A stretch of 64,000 nucleotides of DNA from Adineta vaga (Eukaryota; Rotifera). The stretch lies in NCBI GenBank assembly GCA_021613535.1, contig CP075494.1, forward strand, positions 7,130,001 to 7,194,000. Reading direction: 5' to 3'. Positions within the stretch are counted from its first letter, which is position 1. Every line of letters begins with the position of its first letter. This document shows positions 58,842-64,000 of this stretch, piece by piece. The notes under the pieces were generated by a model. The model was not told the DNA's origin. It saw only the letters and a list, made by a program, of their open reading frames with translations, and ran no database searches. The position numbers were made by a program, and so were the translations under genes.

Positions 58842-60764
58842 ATGGATTCAGTTAAGAATTAATTGAATATCTATAATTAAAAAAAGAGTACGGATAGTAT
58901 TCATCAGGAATAAGTATTTTTCATTATCTAATATCAAAATTTTCTCAATAAATAGTATTAAGACAAGACAAAACAATAAAAGCAACAACTTTTAATTCTT
59001 ATAGTTATTCGTAAGATAAACGAATGAACCCATAAACGATATTACAGATGTCACACTCGTCAAAACTGGCTTATCAATTCGTTCATCCACAACGAATTGT
59101 CACAAAGGAATTTTTAATATTGAAATGGAGAAAAATGGATTGTAATGAATGATATATGCATATATTTGAGGACAACGTGAAATTCTCAAAATAGGGATAG
59201 TTTATAAAGCAGAATATATATCTACGACAGATATAACACTTCGAAGAGCATTCATATATAGATTTTATTGTGAATATTTGTTAATTACTATCGAACATCT
59301 CCGATAGTCAAAATTAAATACTTGAAATATTAATCTATCTTCCAATCTTTTAATAATGCCATAAGATTTGATGTCAAATATTGTTTTATTTATACATATA
59401 ATATTCGAAACTTGAATTCGAGTATTGTATATCAATGAGAGTGCTTCGGAGAGGGTTGGAATCATTGAATACTCAAATTTAACTTTCAAGTATTGCATAC
59501 ATCAAATTTATCGAGCTATTTGTAATTTTCTACGATTATTTTTTTCTATGAAAAGAATATTATTCGATCCATCAGTAATTATCAAATAGCGTATGAAAAG
59601 TATCTTAAGTAACATAAATTATTATTTAATTCCAATTTTTATTTGAAGAGATGACGAGTATTAAATAAATAAAAAGATAACGAAAATAAGTATTCTTTGT
59701 ATATCTTTTCAAACATTATAATTAAAGATTACAAAAAAAATTTCAATGAAAATATGTATTTATTAATAAAAAATAAATAAATATAAAAAAGTGGACAAAA
59801 TGATTAATCATAAAATAATCTAAGATAAACTCTACTAGTCCATGCAAAACCATTTTGTAAAGGATAATTTCCTTCACCATACATTCACTTTCTTCAGTTT
59901 TTATTTTTCCTTTTTAAATAAAATGAAGATCGCACGAAAATGTAACACACGGATTTTAATCCGAAGTTTTCATATTTATATATTGTTGTGATGATGAACA
60001 AATGACTAAAAGTATTGAGAAATGTAAAAGCTTCTTCTATCTTGATTAACAATTGTTTTCGGAATATAACATTTAACCCATAAAATAAATCAGAGAATCA
60101 ATATTTTCAACATATTTTACTCAAATTTGAGGGTAGATGTGGGTGTGAATACAAGAGAACCTCATCCACATCCACACCCACACCTTGTACCAAAATCAAA
60201 ACTCAAAACTAGTTTTGGATTTGGCGCATATCTATGAGAAACCTATGTAATATACTGGAGTTGTTGTCTGATAAGAGTTTAAATAACATTGAACGGTTGA
60301 CCATAACCAATTCTTTCGTATTGACATTGCTCAATATGACAATTTACTAAAAAGATAAACTTACCAAGAATTATTATTATTTCTAATTAATTTCTTTATC
60401 TTCGTATGTTTTATAGTAGAACAAGAAAATTATTTTGAATTACTTTTTAATATGATAGAAAAGAAAATGTTTAATAAAGCAGTTTTGAATTTAACTTTAT
60501 TTAAATGGGTTTTCTCGTACGTAATCGATCGACCCATATATATATATATATATGGAAATTTCTTTTTAATATGTTCAAATTCAAAGAAGATCAGCGATAA
60601 GATGTCCAAAAGTATATGTAGCTTATGCTTGCTGTTTTGAACCAATCGAATTACATTCCATAGTTTACTTATTACTACTCTATCGGATGGGTATCAACGA
60701 GTAGAAATCAGAACTTGATTTAATAAGATTTTGATTTTGAGTCGAATCTATTTTGCCATCCTAT
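58842..60764. other. 1.9-kb intergenic region
   Basis: No supported gene. Contains a minus ORF (59265-59498, MQYLKVKFEYSMIPTLSEAL) without recognisable features, a telomere-like inverted tract annotated separately, a (TA)n run at about 60536-60553, and the NDUFS7 promoter at its right end. Confidence 0.5.
60131..60184. repeat. Telomere-like TGTGGG/TGTGGA tract in inverted arrangement
   Basis: Left: GGGTAGATGTGGGTGTG at 60131-60147. Right: the complement, rich in CCACA (CCACATCCACACCCACACC, 60166-60184), separated by ~18 bases. The G-rich strand of the right half reads GGTGTGGGTGTGGATGTGG. The bdelloid telomere unit is reported as TGTGGG. Short interstitial telomere-like DNA or a simple hairpin are both possible. 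Confidence 0.45.
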
Positions 60765-61599
60765 ATGGCACTTGTACGTTATACTGGTTCATTATCTCGA
60801 TTTACTCTCTCCTCGATTATTTCAAATCGAAGAGCAGCAACAGTTCCAGCATCTTCTTCATCTGTTATTGAACAGACAACAAATCCACCGAGACAAAATG
60901 CAGAAGAGCAAAATCTTATTACAAATACATCACCATATAAAAATGCACCCGGAAAATTCTATGGTGATAGTAAAGTTGAAGTTGCACTAGCACGTTTAGA
61001 TGATGTACAAAATTTAATTCGACGTGGTTCAATTTGGCCACTTACATTCGGTCTTGCTTGTTGTGCTGTTGAAATGATGCATATGGCTGCGCCACGGTAA
61101 ATTCTTTCTATTCGATCATATCTCAATTTTCTTTAATTATGAATAGTTATGATATGGATCGGTTCGGTGTCGTCTTTCGTGCTAGTCCACGACAAGCTGA
61201 TCTGATGATTGTTGCTGGTACACTAACAAATAAGATGGCTCCAGGTAAATATCTCAATTTCGATAGAAATTATGTTTCTTATATGTCATTGTAGCTATTC
61301 GACGTTTATATGAACAAATGCCTCATCCAAAATGGGTTATATCAATGGGTTCATGTGCTAATGGTGGTGGTTATTACCATTATTCGTATGCAGTCGTATG
61401 TTGAAAATCATTGTTGAATCCATCTTTTTGTTTTCTAAAACGAATTTCTGTCTAGGTACGAGGATGTGATCGTATTATACCGGTTGATATCTATGTTCCT
61501 GGTTGTCCACCAAGTGCCGAAGCATTGCTCTATGGCGTTCTACAATTACAGCGAAAGATTAAGAGATATGATACATTACAAAAATGGTATCGAAAATAA
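60765..61599 (+). CDS. NDUFS7: NADH dehydrogenase (complex I) iron-sulfur subunit NDUFS7/PSST
   Basis: Exons 60765-61096, 61147-61244, 61295-61395 and 61456-61599 give 224 aa. The N-terminus is a mitochondrial targeting sequence rich in Arg/Ser ([20 protein letters not shown]). The N2 cluster ligands are present: paired Cys in [11 protein letters not shown], Cys in [16 protein letters not shown], and Cys in [13 protein letters not shown]7 carries the terminal [4Fe-4S] N2 that reduces ubiquinone, in the inner mitochondrial membrane arm of complex I. The rest ([20 protein letters not shown]) is near-universal. A Met four codons upstream (60753) is the alternative start. Three ~50-60-bp introns, all in phase. 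Confidence 0.96.
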
Positions 61600-62974
61600 A
61601 GAACATTGTTAATATGTTTTGTTTTCCTTAAGAAATATTATTTTCTTTTTTTTCTAAATTTTTCAAAAAATAAATGTAAATAGCAACCTCTTGAATGTTG
61701 AAGACGTATGTACCGATACGATCAGATTCCATTCTTTCTTACTGGCAAACAACGGTTTCGAATTACATTCGTCTCTTAGTTAAATGTTATATTATACTAA
61801 CTCGGTACATTTCGAAAAATAATCAAAAAATTCGTTTATTCATTATTTAATCGTATCATTTTAACCTTGTTAAAAATTAAACTGATATTATCGTATATGA
61901 TTGTGTTATTGCAATGATTGTTTGCTTATTTTAAATATTATAGTTTGAGTTCACTATTCGTTGCTTTCTAGCTATAAATTTCATTCTCAATAACCCTGTA
62001 TACAATAAAGATGCAATGAATAAACTCATCACGTAGAAAATATATAATTTGTTAGACAATAATTACAAATATAAATATCACGAAACAATACTTGTTTGCC
62101 TCATAGCGTCTCACATGACGTGTTTGTTTCAATGGTATGCACTTTCATTCATCTCTATATGAATTAAATAGCAAATGAAACAATAGAAGAAACTATATAT
62201 AGAAAAAGGTATAGTAATATATTATCAAGGACTGCTTGCATGCGGTAACACGATAATATGAAATGATAACAGAATGGAGGACGCAACACTTATTTCATCA
62301 TTGATAACATTGTATTTTTCGTCTGATACATGAAACTCGAAACAGTAGGTTTTTTCTTTTATAGAAAGTCATTTTCTTCGAGATTTTATTACACATATGG
62401 GTACGTTTTGACTTTTATATATATTTATCAAATATTTATTCGAATTTTATGGATAAGTAATTCGATGCTTGTATTTATCACAATTTGCTGATATGCATAT
62501 ATGATTTAACGACAAATATTTTATTACTTAGAAGAAAAAGATCTCGAATATCTGTATGAGTAAAAAAGAAGAAGAAGAAGTAGTAGACAAAATGGTACGA
62601 GTTCTATCAGGAAGGTGAGGTATATGTTATTTCGTGTCTTCTTTCAAATGTCAAATACAATAATAGAAGAGAGCGAAAAAAAAAACTTTCTCTATATTGG
62701 TTTGATCTCTTTTATAGTTCATGACGAAATGCACTCAATTACAACTATATGAGTAGACTATTTCCAATTTGTGCGAGTTTTTTTTATAGGTAAAATAAAC
62801 TAGAAGATTATAAGTCGTATATTTGTCTTTTGAATACCATTCATTTGACATTGACAAGAGTAAGAGTATATTTATAAACAAATTTATCCAACAGCGATAA
62901 GTATTATGTATACAAGCAGTCGATTATAATTTGTCTTCATTTCTTTGCAGATCTTTGCGAAATAATTATCAAAC
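61600..62974. other. Intergenic upstream of the aquaporin
   Basis: NDUFS7 polyadenylation signal AATAAA near 61668, then about 1.2 kb without recognised genes. A short AAG/TAG triplet run lies at 62567-62586. Its end has a splice acceptor just before the aquaporin ATG. Confidence 0.5.
62941..62950 (+). promoter_or_regulatory. Splice acceptor in the aquaporin leader
   Basis: TTCTTTGCAG preceded by pyrimidine-rich sequence, 24 bases before the ATG. It fits either a 5' UTR intron or a spliced-leader trans-splicing site, which bdelloids are known to use. No donor was identified. Confidence 0.45.
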
Positions 62975-63943
62975 ATGACAGAAAGATTTATACCATCGCC
63001 ATCAGTTGATAGTTATACAAGACCAATGGATATCGAGATACCATTAATAGATTCGGATAATAATACTAATAATCTTACTAAACCAACTTATTCAAAGACT
63101 GTTGGAAGATTGAAATCAAATAATATCAATTCTGCATCTGATTCACAAGTTAAAGCTCAAAAGGAAAAAGATGTTTCATTATTGGATAAACTTTTCCCTT
63201 TGAGTCAATTGAAACATGTCGAATTCTATCAAGCACTTTTTAGTGAATATATCGGCACATTTATATTGGTATTAGTAGCTACATCAGCCGGTTTACCCAT
63301 CGCATCAGCACATGTACCTGATTTAAACGGTGCACTTGCATCGGGTCTTATTGTTGCAACAATTATTGTTTGTTTTGGTCATATTAGTGGAGCACATATT
63401 AATCCAGCTATAACTGTAACATTTGTTGTAGCGAATGAAATCGATCTTTATCGAGCATTAGCATATATTGGTATGCAATTACTTGGTGCGACATCAGCAT
63501 CAGCTTTATTACGATCAATTACACCTGAACATGCACGAGGTAATCTAGGTATGACAATAATAAATAAAGATATAACACTTTCTCAAGCATTTATTGTGGA
63601 ATTTTTAATAACGTTTGTTTTGTGTTATACGGTGCTTGCTATTTGTGATAGACAGCGTGATGATATTGGTGGTTCAAAAGCTTTAGCTGCAGGTTTTGCT
63701 GTAACAGTCGGCTGTTTATTCGGTGGTCCTTTTACCGGTGCTGCAATGAATCCGGCGCGAGCATTTGCACCTGCTGCAATTATGGATTCATGGGAAAATC
63801 ATTGGATTTATTGGTTTGGCCCATTAACAGGTTCAATCGTTGCCGCATTGATTTATACACGTGTTCTTCAAAGAACAGCAACATCTGCTGCTCTAAATAG
63901 ATCCTGTTTAAATTTAAATATTGACAGAGAAAATTATATCTAA
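62975..63943 (+). CDS. Aquaporin (MIP family), single exon
   Basis: 322 aa with six hydrophobic segments and both pore signatures: SGAHINPAITVTF (first NPA) and GAAMNPARAFAPA (second NPA with the selectivity Arg). A ~75-residue hydrophilic N-terminus (MTERFIPSPSVDSYTRP...) precedes TM1 (FSEYIGTFILVLVATSAGLP). The long N-terminus and the GHISGAH loop fit AQP4/big-brain-like water channels of the plasma membrane. In the fifth helix, the aromatic/Arg position that is His in AQP1 aligns with Cys in VGCLFGGPFTG, and AQP1's mercury-sensitive Cys aligns with Ala. Water versus small-solute specificity cannot be settled. Stop TAA at 63941-63943. Confidence 0.93.
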   Translation: MTERFIPSPSVDSYTRPMDIEIPLIDSDNNTNNLTKPTYSKTVGRLKSNNINSASDSQVKAQKEKDVSLLDKLFPLSQLKHVEFYQALFSEYIGTFILVLVATSAGLPIASAHVPDLNGALASGLIVATIIVCFGHISGAHINPAITVTFVVANEIDLYRALAYIGMQLLGATSASALLRSITPEHARGNLGMTIINKDITLSQAFIVEFLITFVLCYTVLAICDRQRDDIGGSKALAAGFAVTVGCLFGGPFTGAAMNPARAFAPAAIMDSWENHWIYWFGPLTGSIVAALIYTRVLQRTATSAALNRSCLNLNIDRENYI

Positions 63944-64000
63944 AAAACCGAAGCATTCATTGTTAAATCACATCTTTGTTCTTTCTTTTGCTTTGATTCT

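Overview
The window is AT-rich animal DNA. Genes carry many short canonical introns (about 49-65 bp is typical). It holds two members of a lineage-typical F-box/leucine-rich family and a protein joining a decayed ADP-ribosyltransferase (ART) fold to TPR repeats. It also has a short TGTGGG-like tract and many decayed gene copies beside intact metazoan genes. Together this suggests a bdelloid rotifer (Rotaria- or Adineta-like). That is inference from protein style, not a database match.

Layout. 1-22.3 kb is a run of intact minus-strand genes: a DENND6 Rab exchange factor (cut by the window edge), a CREB-like bZIP factor with a perfect CRE upstream, a 19-exon PTPRN/IA-2 pseudophosphatase, a papain-fold cysteine protease, LRRC57, an LRR transmembrane receptor, and two tandem clan-3-type cytochrome P450 genes sharing near-identical converted tracts. 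22.3-33 kb is mostly relics: TMEM120, an unidentified exon, two F-box-family copies, a foldback element and a Dicer C-terminus. 33-44.5 kb holds two plus-strand genes: the intronless ART-TPR protein and an NCOR/SMRTER corepressor with two SANT domains and Gln tracts.

44.5-54 kb mixes small genes (an orphan with a TATA box, a nuclear receptor with a collapsed DNA-binding domain, a Gly/Asn/Gln/Tyr-rich peptide) with relics of a methyltransferase, an NmrA-like oxidoreductase and a GPCR. 54-64 kb has a short Cys-rich secreted peptide, a troponin T gene whose start codon is split by an intron, a PPR-like relic, an unidentified two-exon gene, a telomere-like inverted tract, NDUFS7 of complex I and an aquaporin.

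No operon-like system is evident. The functional themes are housekeeping (NDUFS7, troponin T, LRRC57, DENND6), regulated secretion and cAMP signalling (PTPRN, CREB), repression (NCOR and a nuclear receptor) and detoxification (P450s). The most unusual signals are the split ATG, the single-finger nuclear receptor, the pseudo-ART-TPR protein, the patchwork P450 conversion, and relics whose premature stops often fall at expected tryptophans. I saw no tRNA, rRNA, CRISPR array or intact transposase/reverse transcriptase. Exon coordinates were worked out by eye from GT-AG sites and reading phase.
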